DNA of 53,717 nucleotides from Spirochaetaceae bacterium (lineage in GTDB: Bacteria; Spirochaetota; Spirochaetia; SZUA-6; Bin103). Position numbers and translations under genes: made by a program. Positions 7,339 through 16,404 of this stretch are shown piece by piece. The stretch lies in contig JAPPGB010000088.1 in assembly GCA_028821475.1 (NCBI GenBank), forward strand, positions 4,075 to 57,791, written 5' to 3'. How positions within the stretch are numbered: the first letter of the stretch is position 1; every line of letters begins with the position of its first letter. The notes under the pieces were generated by a model. It searched no databases and was not told the origin of the DNA. It worked only from the letters and a program-made list of their open reading frames with translations.

Positions 7339-9162
7339 TCGGTCAACATTGCATCACGTCAGAGCACTGATGCTACAAAACACGTAGTATCCTGATGTTG
7401 TACTCCGTGACGGTATAAACTCCTGCGCCATGAATGTCACACTCATCAGGCAGCCTGCCATGGCGCTGACCGTGGCAATGGTCCTGTCGCTGTCGATCGC
7501 GGGCTGCAGTGCGGCCACTTCCGGGACGGGAGGGGCCCCGTCCTCCGCCGCCGAAGCGCCGCTCCCGGAGCCGGTGCCAGCGCCGCCCCAGGCAGAAACG
7601 CCGCCCGAGACAGAGACGCCGGGCCCGAGCCAGCCGACGGATGGCGACACTCCTCCCGCCGCCGCGCCGCCAACGCCGCCACCCTCCACCGGCGTACCTT
7701 CCGATACGCCGGGCAGGCCGACGGGCCCGAGACGATTCTGCAAGGCCTTGTACTACGACGATCCGCACAAACGCCCACCTACCCCGTATTCAGCCTCTAC
7801 GCCCGCGCCGGCGGAACACTCTCCACCTCTGGTGCTTCGGCTCGGTGAGACAAACGACGGCAAGCCGCAAAAGCGGCACCAAATATGGGTGGCGTGGCCG
7901 GGCGCGACCAGCACGCCCTGGCCCGTCGACACCTACGAACTGGCCTGGACTCGCGCAGACAACCCGTTCCCGGCTCCGACGATCATGCAGGTGTACCAGG
8001 TGGGGCAGTCGCGAATCATCACCACGAACTACGCCATTACGGGGCTGCAAGCAGGTACGGAGTACAAGGTGCGGGTTCGCCCAAGGTATGAAGGCACCGA
8101 CTATGAAGCAGGCGTGAGAGTCAGTGCGTGGTCGCCTGTCTTCACCGTGCGCACGATGGATCCTCTGCCTTTTCTGCGCTGCACCGAGGGCCAGCTTGTG
8201 CTCGATGCGCCGTGGTTCACGCTCTCCACCAGGCCAGACGGCAGCCAGCAAGCGGAGTGCGACGAGAAGCATCCTGCCTTCAAGACCTACCGGGATCTGG
8301 CTCCGTGGAGCGCAAGTAGTTGTGGCGCCGTTGCCTGGCGCGAACCGAGGATCCAGCGCGCTTCGCTGCGGGTGCGCATCGCCGGCAGGGGCGATGTGCG
8401 AGCCTACCCGGATCCCACATCCGGCTCGCTTCGGGTATTGGGCTTGCGTGTCTCCGTTGGGGGCCGGTCGTGCGAACTGACCGATGTGCTGTATCTCACG
8501 ATCGACGGATTGGCTACCTTCGATACGACGTGCGCCGAGTAACGAGGGATCAGGTCAACTGGACCGTGCCGCGCGGTGTGGCCACCGTGGCGCGCAGCCC
8601 GGGCCGATCCGCCGCCTGTACCGCCACGGGTACACCGAGGGCGCGCAGCGCCGGACCGACGGCTTCCGGTTCGGGAGACCGCACCTCGAGGTTCAGCAAC
8701 CGGCAGCCCGCCGGGGCAGATGCCGCGGGCGAGTCCACGGCGTCCCAGTCGATGAGGAATGGAACCGTCCCTCCGAACGGCAATTCCTGGTGTTGGCACA
8801 GGTGCCAACGCAACAGCGAGCCGTCGCTCCGGCGGCGGGTTCCGGGCGCCACCGGTCCCGGGTCGTAGCCGCGTGCCACGGCGTGCGCACGCCAGCGTTC
8901 CAGCCGAACCTCCGCCGCCGGCTGCGCCCCGCCGGCGCGACCCGGTTGTGGTTTCCCGCTGGTGCGGGACGGTGGCGTCTGGCATGCATGCACCGCGAAG
9001 GTGACCAGGCGGGGCCTGGCGAGCGAGTCGAGGCCGAACGGCCGCGGTTGCCGCGGCGGCGGTTGAGCCGGATCGGGGGCAATGATTTCGAGGTACGCGT
9101 CGCCCCCGAGTGAAAGGAGCGCGTTGTGGCTACCACGCCCTTCATGGCTGCCGCCGGGAGCG
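7339..9162. repeat. Tandem duplication unit B, lipoprotein plus intact VOC region
   Basis: This second unit starts with the same 91-bp leader as unit A. It contains the second lipoprotein gene followed by the full-length VOC gene. Homology with unit A is lost inside VOC where unit A is deleted, and ends near GCCGCCGGGAGCG. Confidence 0.85.
7430..8542 (+). CDS. Secreted lipoprotein with fibronectin type III domain, copy B
   Basis: This 370-residue paralogue of the previous lipoprotein has the same signal peptide and lipobox (LSIAGC), the same fibronectin-III-like domain (WPGATSTPWPVDTYELAWTR to SAWSPVFTVRTMD) and a matching cysteine-bearing C-terminal region. The proline-rich spacer differs in length and sequence and lacks the PEPESP array. 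The upstream leader, with TATAAA 10 bp before the ATG, is conserved, and neither copy has a clear ribosome binding site. It converges with the intact VOC gene; the two stop codons are only about 7 bp apart. The function is unknown beyond likely surface exposure. Confidence 0.85.
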   Translation: MNVTLIRQPAMALTVAMVLSLSIAGCSAATSGTGGAPSSAAEAPLPEPVPAPPQAETPPETETPGPSQPTDGDTPPAAAPPTPPPSTGVPSDTPGRPTGPRRFCKALYYDDPHKRPPTPYSASTPAPAEHSPPLVLRLGETNDGKPQKRHQIWVAWPGATSTPWPVDTYELAWTRADNPFPAPTIMQVYQVGQSRIITTNYAITGLQAGTEYKVRVRPRYEGTDYEAGVRVSAWSPVFTVRTMDPLPFLRCTEGQLVLDAPWFTLSTRPDGSQQAECDEKHPAFKTYRDLAPWSASSCGAVAWREPRIQRASLRVRIAGRGDVRAYPDPTSGSLRVLGLRVSVGGRSCELTDVLYLTIDGLATFDTTCAE

Positions 9163-9251
9163 GGGGTAACGCCGAGCAACTCGGCGATCCGTGCAACCCC
9201 CGCCGACAGCTCCGGCACCCCGTATACCAGGTGGTCGACTGCCGCCGTCAT
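8550..9251 (-). CDS. VOC family (glyoxalase-like domain) protein
   Basis: This 233-residue protein begins MTAAVDHLVYGVPELSAGVARIAELLGVTPAPGGSHEGRGSHNALLSLGGDAYLEII, the opening beta-alpha-beta module of glyoxalase-like (PF13468-type) VOC proteins. The histidine in VDHLVY and the glutamate in YLEII are candidate metal ligands. The second half keeps FLIDWDAV and LLNLEVRSPEP, the paired module. The reaction is unknown; family members act on small lactones, aldehydes or aromatic substrates. It is the last gene of the fructosidase operon, 9 bp after the isomerase stop, so a role in handling a sugar-derived intermediate is possible. Confidence 0.8.
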   Translation of the reverse strand: MTAAVDHLVYGVPELSAGVARIAELLGVTPAPGGSHEGRGSHNALLSLGGDAYLEIIAPDPAQPPPRQPRPFGLDSLARPRLVTFAVHACQTPPSRTSGKPQPGRAGGAQPAAEVRLERWRAHAVARGYDPGPVAPGTRRRSDGSLLRWHLCQHQELPFGGTVPFLIDWDAVDSPAASAPAGCRLLNLEVRSPEPEAVGPALRALGVPVAVQAADRPGLRATVATPRGTVQLT

Positions 9252-9260
9252 CTGTCCGGC

Positions 9261-10043
9261 CTAACCGATTCCCATGCCTTGCAGAAAGCGCAGGCTCGCC
9301 GCCAGTTCCGCGAACGGGTCGGCTCCGTAGGTCTGGTCCTGCTCGACCAGCGCCCACTCCACGCCCGCGCCGCGGCACGCCGCCACGATGCGCGGCCAGT
9401 TGAGATTGCCGGCGCCGACCGGTGCGAAGCGCTGGGTACGGTCGGGCAGCACCACCATGTCCTTGAAGTGGATGACCGGCTGCCGCGCACCGAGGTCGCC
9501 GATCCACTGCGCCGGGTCGGCGCCGCCGGCGGCCAGCCAGTATACGTCCAGCTCCGCGCAGAGATGTTCGGGAGGAGCCGTCTCGTACACCTGGTGCAAC
9601 CAGGTGGTGCCGCCGTAGCGGACCAGCTCGTGGCTATGGTTGTGGTAGGAGAAATCGATCCCGGCCGCGGCAAGCCGCTCGGCAACAGGCGCCAGTTCCG
9701 CGGCAAACCGCGCCGCGCCGCCGGCCCGGAAGTACTCCTTGGGCAGACCGCCGATCGCCGCGTGCCGGCAGCCCCACATCTGGTGGACTTCGATGAGGTG
9801 CCCGAGGTCGTTGCGGAACTCATCCCAGCCGAAGTGGGTGGCGACGATCTCCAGGCCGTGGTCGCGCGCCATCCGCGCCACCTCTCGCGGCGCAACCGGA
9901 CCGAAGGCGGATACCTGCACCGCGCGGTAGCCCATCTCGGCTACCTTGCGCAGCGTCTCCGCCACGTCGCTCGCCGTCTGCGTGTAATCGCGCACGGTAT
10001 AGAGCTGCGCTCCGGCCTTCAATTCCTGAACAGCGTCACCCAC
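9261..10043 (-). CDS. Sugar phosphate isomerase/epimerase (xylose isomerase-like TIM barrel)
   Basis: The 260-residue protein starts GDAVQELKAGAQLYTVRDYTQTASDVAETLRKVAEMGYRAVQVS, the standard first strand and helix of AP-endonuclease-2-type sugar isomerases such as IolE/IolI relatives. Metal-site residues are suggested by HFGWDE, EVHQMW, YHNHSHEL, ELDVYW and HFKDM. I chose GTG at 10043 because it is 8 bp after the GH32 stop with GAGGAG upstream; a longer frame would run into the GH32 gene. Family members interconvert keto- and aldo-sugars or dehydrate inosose. Its place between a fructosidase and a VOC protein points to sugar breakdown. Confidence 0.85.
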   Translation of the reverse strand: MGDAVQELKAGAQLYTVRDYTQTASDVAETLRKVAEMGYRAVQVSAFGPVAPREVARMARDHGLEIVATHFGWDEFRNDLGHLIEVHQMWGCRHAAIGGLPKEYFRAGGAARFAAELAPVAERLAAAGIDFSYHNHSHELVRYGGTTWLHQVYETAPPEHLCAELDVYWLAAGGADPAQWIGDLGARQPVIHFKDMVVLPDRTQRFAPVGAGNLNWPRIVAACRGAGVEWALVEQDQTYGADPFAELAASLRFLQGMGIG

Positions 10044-10050
10044 TCTTTCT

Positions 10051-11766
10051 TCACTCCTCGTTCCAGATCGACGCAAGGCGCCACAGGTCCAGGCAACGCA
10101 GCCGCGCGCTCCCGCCGCGCGCCGCCACCGCCAGTTCGTTGGCGTCATCCACCGGAACGACGCCGAGCGGGATCACCACCTCGCCGTCGGCGCCGAAAAC
10201 CTCGATCGATGCGCGGTCCAGCAAGACCTGGAGACGCAGCAGTCCGCGCTGCAACTCGATCGCGGTCCCGGCCGGATTGGCGGAGCGTCGCCGCCCCTGG
10301 GTGCATGACAACTTGCGGGTCCCGGCATCATATACGATCCAGATGCCGCGCAGCATCACCGCAACGCAATCCGCGCCGCCGGGCTCCAGTTCCACCACCA
10401 CTTCAGCGGTGTCCGGCATGCGCGCCAGCGGAACGACTGCCCAACCACCATGCCGCACCGGCACGCCGAGGAAGGGAGCTGCCGGCGGCGGCACGGCGTC
10501 GGGATCCAGCATCAGCCCCCGCCAGCGGCGATGGCCGCGGCGCAACGTCTGCAGTTCGCGTGCCGGCGCCGAGCACAGCCGCACGCCGCGCGCCGTGCGG
10601 CGCAGGGACAACTCGCAGGGGAACGTCATGCAATGGGTAAACGGCATGCCCGGCGGCGTGGTGAGCAGCCAGGCGATCTGCAGTACGCGCCCGTCGTCCG
10701 CCGGAAGGTCGCTCCAGGTCTGGGCGGCGTACGCGGTGCCCAGCGGCTGCTGGCGCAGTTCCCGGTCTCCGTATTCCGCGGCGTCGGGGACGAAGCGTTC
10801 GCCGTCGAAGCTGCCCAGGAGGTAGCGCGTGTCCGCCGCCCACAGTACCCAGCGCAGGTCGTTCGGATCGCCGTCCACCGCAAGCTGAAACAGGTCGGGG
10901 CAACTGTGCGTGGGGAGGCGCACCTCGTGACGCCGGGTCCAGTCGCGCAGGTTGGGGGAGGTGAGCAGGGCGAACCGGTCGCCATCCAGATACAGCACCA
11001 TCACCCAGCAGGATTGCGGACGGTGCCAGAACACGCGCGGGTCGCGGTTGAGGCCGGCAATGTGCGGCAGCACCGGATTGTCGGGGTGCTTGCGCCAGGT
11101 GCGGCCGCGGTCGTTGCTGTACGCCAGGCACTGCGTGAACGGGCGTATCTCGTCGGCGGAGCGGCCGTCGGCGGTGTACAGCGCCACCAGCGGCGGATCG
11201 TCGCCGCTCTGCAAACCGCTGGTGTTGTGCCAGTCCACCACTGCCGACCCGGAGTACATGGCGCCGTGTTCATCGGGCGCCAGGGCCGGCGGAAGCTCCT
11301 CCCAGTGCACCAAGTCGCGGCTCACGGCGTGTCCCCAGAACTTCAGGTAGTGGCCAATGTCGGTGCCGAACGGCTGGTGCTGGTAGAACAGGTGGTATTC
11401 GCCGGCGAAGTACACCAGCCCGTTGGGGTCGTTGATGAAGCCGCGCCGCGACGAGAAGTGGAACTGCGGGCGGTAGCGCTCGCGGTAGATGCCGCCGGCA
11501 TCAGGCAGCGCGTCGGCGAGTGCCAGTCCGTCCAGCGCGACGCCCGGCTCCGGACCGCTGTCGAAGGTGAGTTCCAGGGTCTGGCCTCGGAACGGTTCCA
11601 GGTCGGCGAAGGTCACGTAGTCGGGATGCGCCGCGGTCACCTTGGCGGCGAACTTGAGCACCTGCCTGCCGCCGGCGTGCACGCGCATCAACCCGGCGCG
11701 GGCGTCGTAGCGCACCGGGATGTGCAGGTAGCGGCGGTCGATCGCCAACCGGCGGGAGGTGATCAC
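10051..11766 (-). CDS. Glycoside hydrolase family 32 (beta-fructofuranosidase/fructanase-like)
   Basis: This 571-residue protein has a short N-terminal beta domain (about 1-95) followed by a five-bladed propeller. The nucleophile motif is FINDPNG (usually WxNDPNG). The transition-state stabiliser is in LNRDPRVFWH. The general acid motif, normally ECPDLF, reads SCPDLF, so the usual catalytic glutamate appears to be replaced by serine. It also has MYSGSAV and a C-terminal beta-sandwich with LDRASIEVFGADG. No signal peptide is seen, so it should act in the cytosol on sucrose or imported fructo-oligosaccharides if active. The GTG start directly follows the TGA of the PhyH gene. The missing acid residue should make its activity doubtful until checked. 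Confidence 0.85.
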   Translation of the reverse strand: MITSRRLAIDRRYLHIPVRYDARAGLMRVHAGGRQVLKFAAKVTAAHPDYVTFADLEPFRGQTLELTFDSGPEPGVALDGLALADALPDAGGIYRERYRPQFHFSSRRGFINDPNGLVYFAGEYHLFYQHQPFGTDIGHYLKFWGHAVSRDLVHWEELPPALAPDEHGAMYSGSAVVDWHNTSGLQSGDDPPLVALYTADGRSADEIRPFTQCLAYSNDRGRTWRKHPDNPVLPHIAGLNRDPRVFWHRPQSCWVMVLYLDGDRFALLTSPNLRDWTRRHEVRLPTHSCPDLFQLAVDGDPNDLRWVLWAADTRYLLGSFDGERFVPDAAEYGDRELRQQPLGTAYAAQTWSDLPADDGRVLQIAWLLTTPPGMPFTHCMTFPCELSLRRTARGVRLCSAPARELQTLRRGHRRWRGLMLDPDAVPPPAAPFLGVPVRHGGWAVVPLARMPDTAEVVVELEPGGADCVAVMLRGIWIVYDAGTRKLSCTQGRRRSANPAGTAIELQRGLLRLQVLLDRASIEVFGADGEVVIPLGVVPVDDANELAVAARGGSARLRCLDLWRLASIWNEE

Positions 11767-12588
11767 TCAGTGGCCGATGCGGAAGTCGTTCTTGCCGGTG
11801 CGGTCGGCCCCGCGCACCAGCCAGATCGGACGGCGCGAGAAGTCCACCATGTAGGTGGAGGTGGACTCGCCGGGGCGAAACATGGTGCGGTCGAAGTGCG
11901 AGGTGGCCGGCATGTACCGCAGCGCCAGACCGGCCCGGCGCCGCGGCGAGGTGTTGGCGCGGGACCCGTGCACCAGGTACACGTCGTGCAGCGACATCTC
12001 GCCCGGCAGCAGTTCCACGTCGCGCGCGGTCGATTCGTCGAATTCATCCGCGTCGAGCTCCTGGTCCAGCACCACGTCGGCGCGGTCGCTGCGGTGATGG
12101 CTGCGCAGCTCGTGCCGCCGATGGGAGCCGGGGATCACGCGCAGGCACCCGTTTTCGGTGGTGCTGGCATCGATTGCGATCCACACGGTGCAGGTGGCCA
12201 GCGGCCGAATCGGCCAGTACTGGCCGTCCTGGTGCCACGGCACCTCCATGCCGTCGCCGCCGGGCTTGGCAAACACCTGGCATCCCCACAGGATGATGTC
12301 GGGACCGATAAGTTGTTCCACGGCATCGAGCACCGCATCGTGGTGGGCGATGTCCAGGAACACCCGGTTGCCCCTGACGCCTTCTGCCCCGTGTTCCAAG
12401 TGAGCGCTCACGAGTTTCTCCGGGCGTACTCCGGGGTTGTCCGCGATCAACTGGTCGAGCGCGGTGCGCAGCCGGTCGAGCTCGGTTGCCGGAAGGGCGT
12501 GGCGCGGCACTACGATGCCGTCGCGCCGGAACGCGGCAATCTCACCCGCCGTCAACGGCGCGGACGAGGTCGTGCTGGAATCGGTCAT
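11767..12588 (-). CDS. Phytanoyl-CoA dioxygenase (PhyH) family protein 1
   Basis: This 273-residue Fe(II)/2-oxoglutarate oxygenase has the HxD pair in VPWHQDGQYWPIRP and the distal histidine in SLHDVYLVHGSRANTSP. The arginine that binds 2-oxoglutarate is probably in RRAGLALRYMP. The motif TVWIAIDASTTENGCLRVIPGSHR is typical of bacterial PhyH proteins. I start it at ATG 12588 (MTDSSTTSSAPLTAGEIAAFRRDG), where the family homology begins. It is the first gene of the operon with GH32, isomerase and VOC, and its stop touches the next start codon. The substrate is unknown. Confidence 0.88.
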   Translation of the reverse strand: MTDSSTTSSAPLTAGEIAAFRRDGIVVPRHALPATELDRLRTALDQLIADNPGVRPEKLVSAHLEHGAEGVRGNRVFLDIAHHDAVLDAVEQLIGPDIILWGCQVFAKPGGDGMEVPWHQDGQYWPIRPLATCTVWIAIDASTTENGCLRVIPGSHRRHELRSHHRSDRADVVLDQELDADEFDESTARDVELLPGEMSLHDVYLVHGSRANTSPRRRAGLALRYMPATSHFDRTMFRPGESTSTYMVDFSRRPIWLVRGADRTGKNDFRIGH

Positions 12589-12730
12589 GGCCGCATCATG
12601 GTAGCATGGGGCGGTGTCGGTCGGGCTGCCCCGGCACCTCGCCAATGCGCGGCGACCGGCCGGTGCCGGCATCGGCTCAGTACTCTGGTCCGAAGAGGCC
12701 GGCTGGTGGGCGATGCTCGGGCGGTTTTCA

Positions 12731-12770
12731 TCGTCTTCCATGTCACGGAGTGACCGTACAGACTCATTGG
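12731..12770. repeat. 40-bp dispersed repeat, copy 2
   Basis: This is the second copy of the element at 179-218, with 5 differences in 40. It lies in the 240-bp gap between the PhyH operon promoter region and the end of the CinA-like gene. Flanking bases GCCGGC and GGGCGATG recur about 30 bp before each copy. I see nothing else in this gap. Confidence 0.6.
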
Positions 12771-12828
12771 AAGTCCATAATTGGCCCCGGGCGTCAGGCC
12801 AGGTCCCCGGCTTACCGCCATGAGCGGC

Positions 12829-14127
12829 TCACAGCAGCGAGCGCCGCAGCAGGCTCAACGCTGCGACGGCGGCCCGGCGCCGGTCCACCTGGCCCCGCAC
12901 CCCGATACCCAGGTGGTGGCCACGCTCACCGGCCGCCCCGGCAACAGCCAGCCACGTATTGCCGGGACCGAGGTTCTGCGGCTGGGCGCGACCCGCCATC
13001 GTAGCGGCGCCCGCCATCTGACCGCCGGCACCGGCACCAGGACCGGTCGCGGCGGCGTCGGTGGAGTGCACCGCGACGGCCACGTCAGCACCGCTGAGCC
13101 GGCACGCGGCGCGTGCCAGCGCCGCCGCCAGTGCTTCACCCGACACGTCCGCTTCCTCGCCGGCGGCCTTCGCCAGGCGCGCGCGGGCGGCATCGGCGGT
13201 GACGATGCGGCCTTCCACGAAGCGTTCCCCGGCCGCCTCCCGGAGCGCCGCGGCGACCGTGCCGCCGGTGCGATCCTCGTAGCTGGCCAACCGCCAGCCG
13301 CGCCGCGCGAGCAGGTCCGCTACCACGCTCTCCAGGGTCTCGCCGTCGACGGCGAACACGTGATCGCCCAGAGCGGCACGGATGTCGGCTTCCGTCGGCT
13401 CGATCAGCCTCCGCGCAGCATCCTCCGAATCGGCGCGCGCGCTGATGCGCACGTCGACCTGCCCCGGATGCGCCAGCACCCCCACCTTGGGATTGGTCGA
13501 GGCGGTCATGATGGCGCCGATGCGGTGGTCCACGGCGCTCTCGCCCAGCTCGCCCACCTTGAGCACGCGGTGGTGAATCACCTGCTTGAGCCGCCAACGC
13601 TGGCGGAGGTAAGGCACCACGGCGTGCTCCATCAGCCACTTCATCTCGAACGGTACGCCCGGCAGGCAGATGATGGTGCAGCGGTCGTCCTCGACGACGA
13701 ATGCGGGAGCGGTGCCATTCGGGTTTGGTACCAGAATCGCATCGCGCGGCAGCAGCGCCTGCTTCTCGTTGTTGGGCGTGAGCACGAATCCGCGCGAGCG
13801 GAACCGCTCCTGGAGGTCGTGCAGCGCTTCGGGGTGGGGGTGCAGCGGGCGTCCCGTCACCCTGGCCACCGCCTGCCGGGTCAGGTCATCCTCGGTCGGG
13901 CCCAATCCGCCGCCGGTGATCACGCAGTCGGCCCGCGCCATCGCGCCGCCGAGCACGTCCACCATGCGGTTCAGGTTGTCGCCCACGGTCGTCTTGCGAA
14001 ACAGATCGGCGCCCACCTCGGCCAATCGCTGTGCCATCCACGCCGAGTTGCTGTCCACGATCTGGCCGAGCAGCAACTCGGAGCCGATTGCCACCAGTTC
14101 TACGTTCACGCGCTCATCATCCCGCAT
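12829..14127 (-). CDS. cinA: CinA family protein
   Basis: The N-terminal half is the molybdopterin-binding-like domain of CinA: VELVAIGSELLLGQIVDSNSAWMAQRLAEVGAD, GDN, DCVITGGGLGPTEDDLTR and ICLPGVPFEMKWLMEHAV. The C-terminal half resembles the NMN amidohydrolase domain (LESVVADLLARRGWRLASYEDRTGGTVAAALREAAG), but the usual AESCTGG stretch is altered to SYEDRTGG, so the deamidase activity is uncertain. Known members recycle NMN or hydrolyse ADP-ribose and are linked to competence. The start could be ATG 14127 or GTG 14109; neither has a clear ribosome binding site. It stands alone, divergent from the sugar importer. Confidence 0.85.
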   Translation of the reverse strand: MRDDERVNVELVAIGSELLLGQIVDSNSAWMAQRLAEVGADLFRKTTVGDNLNRMVDVLGGAMARADCVITGGGLGPTEDDLTRQAVARVTGRPLHPHPEALHDLQERFRSRGFVLTPNNEKQALLPRDAILVPNPNGTAPAFVVEDDRCTIICLPGVPFEMKWLMEHAVVPYLRQRWRLKQVIHHRVLKVGELGESAVDHRIGAIMTASTNPKVGVLAHPGQVDVRISARADSEDAARRLIEPTEADIRAALGDHVFAVDGETLESVVADLLARRGWRLASYEDRTGGTVAAALREAAGERFVEGRIVTADAARARLAKAAGEEADVSGEALAAALARAACRLSGADVAVAVHSTDAAATGPGAGAGGQMAGAATMAGRAQPQNLGPGNTWLAVAGAAGERGHHLGIGVRGQVDRRRAAVAALSLLRRSLL

Positions 14128-14282
14128 GCGCCGGCCCGTGTCACCCGGAACCGCCCAAGTCCACCCCAAGTCCATTCGCGGCGGTCGGGACGTGCACTCC
14201 ATGCGCAGCGCGTGCCGTCACGCACGGAAATAGTTGACCGCCATCCGAGCGCGTGCTATCGTCAGCGGCAACACGGAACGCG

Positions 14283-15248
14283 ATGGCAACCGATACCCAG
14301 GAATCGAGCGCCGGCCGGGATCTCCAGGCTACGGCAACGAAGAGCCAGCCGATGGCGCGCTACCTGGCCGAGCACTGGGTGCTGTACCTGTTCGTGCTGC
14401 CGACCGTCCTCTACTTCGTGGTTTTCCACTACTGGCCAATGTACGGCGCGGTGATCGCGTTCAAGAACTTCACGCCGATCAAGGGCATCCTGGGCAGCCC
14501 CTGGGCGGGCTTTGCCCACTTCGAACGGTTCTTCAACTCCTACTTCTTCGAGCTGCTGATTCGCAACACCATCTTGATCAGCGTGTACGTGCTGGTGGCG
14601 GCGTTCCCGGTGCCGATCGCCTTCGCGCTGATGGTCAACCAGGTCGAGTACCCGCTGCTGCGCAAGACCCTGCAAACCGCCTCCTACGTCCCTTACTTCA
14701 TATCGATGGTGGTGTTCATCGGCATGATCTTCCTGTTCCTGTCGCCCACCAACGGCGTGGTCAACCGCCTCATCGTGTTCCTCGGCGGCGGGGCGACCGA
14801 CTTCATGGGCAGCGCCGCCTGGTTCCGGCACGTCTACGTGGGCACCGAGATCTGGAAGGAGACCGGCTTCGCGGCCATCATCTACCTGGCGGTGCTCAGC
14901 ACCATCAACCCGGAGCTGCACGAGGCCGCGATCGTGGACGGCGCCACCAAGCTGCAGCGCATCATCCACATCGACATCCCCGGCATCGTGCCCACCGCCG
15001 TCGTGCTGTTGATCCTGCGCGTCGGGCGGCTGATGGACATCGGCTTCCAGAAGGCGTTCCTGATGCAGACCGAACTCAACATGGACGCCTCGGAGATCAT
15101 CCCCACCTACGTCTACAAGCAGGGGCTGATCGGGGCGCAGTTCAGCTTCTCGGCCGCGGTGGGGCTGTTCAACGCGGTGATCAACCTGGCGCTGATTCTG
15201 CTCGTCAACCAGATTTCCAAGCGGGTCACCGGCAACAGCCTGTGGTAG
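14283..15248 (+). CDS. Sugar ABC transporter permease, LplB/UgpA-like
   Basis: This 321-residue integral membrane protein has six expected helices, the first in HWVLYLFVLPTVLYFVVFHYWPMYGAVIAFKNF. The EAA loop that docks the ATPase reads LHEAAIVDGATKLQRIIHIDIPGI. The closest well-known type is LplB/YteP, which imports complex or pectin-derived oligosaccharides. ATG 14283 (MATDTQESS) is the likely start, though no strong ribosome binding site is present. The second permease and the binding protein follow in order; no ATPase is encoded here, so a shared MsmX-type ATPase elsewhere probably drives the system. Confidence 0.92.
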   Translation: MATDTQESSAGRDLQATATKSQPMARYLAEHWVLYLFVLPTVLYFVVFHYWPMYGAVIAFKNFTPIKGILGSPWAGFAHFERFFNSYFFELLIRNTILISVYVLVAAFPVPIAFALMVNQVEYPLLRKTLQTASYVPYFISMVVFIGMIFLFLSPTNGVVNRLIVFLGGGATDFMGSAAWFRHVYVGTEIWKETGFAAIIYLAVLSTINPELHEAAIVDGATKLQRIIHIDIPGIVPTAVVLLILRVGRLMDIGFQKAFLMQTELNMDASEIIPTYVYKQGLIGAQFSFSAAVGLFNAVINLALILLVNQISKRVTGNSLW

Positions 15249-15267
15249 GCGGAGGGGCAGGGGAGCG

Positions 15268-16236
15268 ATGGCAGACCGCGAGCTGAACGCCGGCGGCGCC
15301 GGGCAGACGCTCGACGGGGTCCTGGAGGCCGCCCCGCGGCGCCGCGTCCGGACGCGGCCGAGCGCCCCCGACCGGGTGTTCGACGCCGTCAACCTGACCA
15401 TCCTGACGCTGGTGCTGGCGGCGCTGGTGTACCCGCTCTACTTCGTGCTGATCTCCTCGATCAGCGAACCGAGCCTGGTGAACACCGGCAAGGTGACCTG
15501 GTACCCGCGCGGGCTCACCCTGCAGGGCTATACGCGGGTGTTTCGCGATCCCAACATCCTCATCGGCTACCGCAACACCTTCCTCTACACCGGGGTCGGC
15601 ACGGCGCTCAATGTCACCCTTACGGTGCTCGCCGGCTACGCCCTGTCGCGGCGCGACTTCAAGGGCCGCAACCTGATCTCCGCGTTCGTCGTGTTCACCA
15701 TGCTGTTCAACGGCGGCCTGATCCCGCTCTACCTGTTGGTGCGCAACCTCGGGCTGCTCAATACGATTGGCGCAATGGTGCTGCCCACCGCCGTCAACGT
15801 GGTCAACCTGATCATCGCGCGCACCTTCTTCGCCACCACCATTCCCGACGAGTTGCTGGAGGCGGCGCGCGTTGACGGCTGCGGCACCGCGCGCTTTTTC
15901 TTTCAGATCGTGCTGCCGATCTCGCCGGCGATCATCGCCGTGGAGGTGCTGTTCTACGGCGTGTTCCACTGGAACGCCTTCTTCGAGGCGCTGATCTTCC
16001 TCAACGATCCCGACAAGTACCCGCTGCAGATGGTGCTGCGCGACATTCTGCTGCGCGCCCGGCTGTCGGAGATGATGTTCACCGGCGACCCGCGCGAGTT
16101 CGCGGAGATCCAGATGCTGGCCGAGCTGATCAAGTTTTCCGCCATCGTGGTGGCCTCGGCGCCGATCCTGCTGCTGTACCCGTTCCTGCAGCGCTACTTC
16201 ATGACCGGGGTGATGATCGGATCTCTGAAGGGATAG
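15268..16236 (+). CDS. Carbohydrate ABC transporter permease, LplC/YtcP-like
   Basis: This 322-residue permease has a first helix in LTILTLVLAALVYPLYFVLISSISEP and the EAA motif in LLEAARVDGCGTARFFFQIVLPISPAI. Further helices lie around AFVVFTMLFNGGLIPLYLLV and the C-terminal FSAIVVASAPILLLYPFLQRYFMTGVMIGSLKG, a classic ending for this family. The ATG is preceded by a purine-rich ribosome binding site (GGGGAG) and lies 19 bp after the first permease. The two permeases form the membrane channel of the importer. Confidence 0.93.
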   Translation: MADRELNAGGAGQTLDGVLEAAPRRRVRTRPSAPDRVFDAVNLTILTLVLAALVYPLYFVLISSISEPSLVNTGKVTWYPRGLTLQGYTRVFRDPNILIGYRNTFLYTGVGTALNVTLTVLAGYALSRRDFKGRNLISAFVVFTMLFNGGLIPLYLLVRNLGLLNTIGAMVLPTAVNVVNLIIARTFFATTIPDELLEAARVDGCGTARFFFQIVLPISPAIIAVEVLFYGVFHWNAFFEALIFLNDPDKYPLQMVLRDILLRARLSEMMFTGDPREFAEIQMLAELIKFSAIVVASAPILLLYPFLQRYFMTGVMIGSLKG

Positions 16237-16404
16237 CGCCCCGAAACCGCCGCCTGCCGGCGTGGCTTTCGGCCCAGCCCCGCCTAACGTACGGAGTCCT
16301 GCCGAATCTGCCGCTGGCGCGCCAATCCGACAGACTCCTTGCGCAGGGGCCGCAGCCGTGTTAGCGTCCAGGGTATCCGAACCGAGAGAGCAGAGGAGGA
16401 ACCA

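Noticed and set aside
10450-12753. Very long plus-strand open frame (767 codons) opposite the GH32 and PhyH genes
   Set aside because: It lies antisense to two well-recognised genes, its translation is full of His/Gln/Arg/Pro and has no domain. It is a high-GC shadow.
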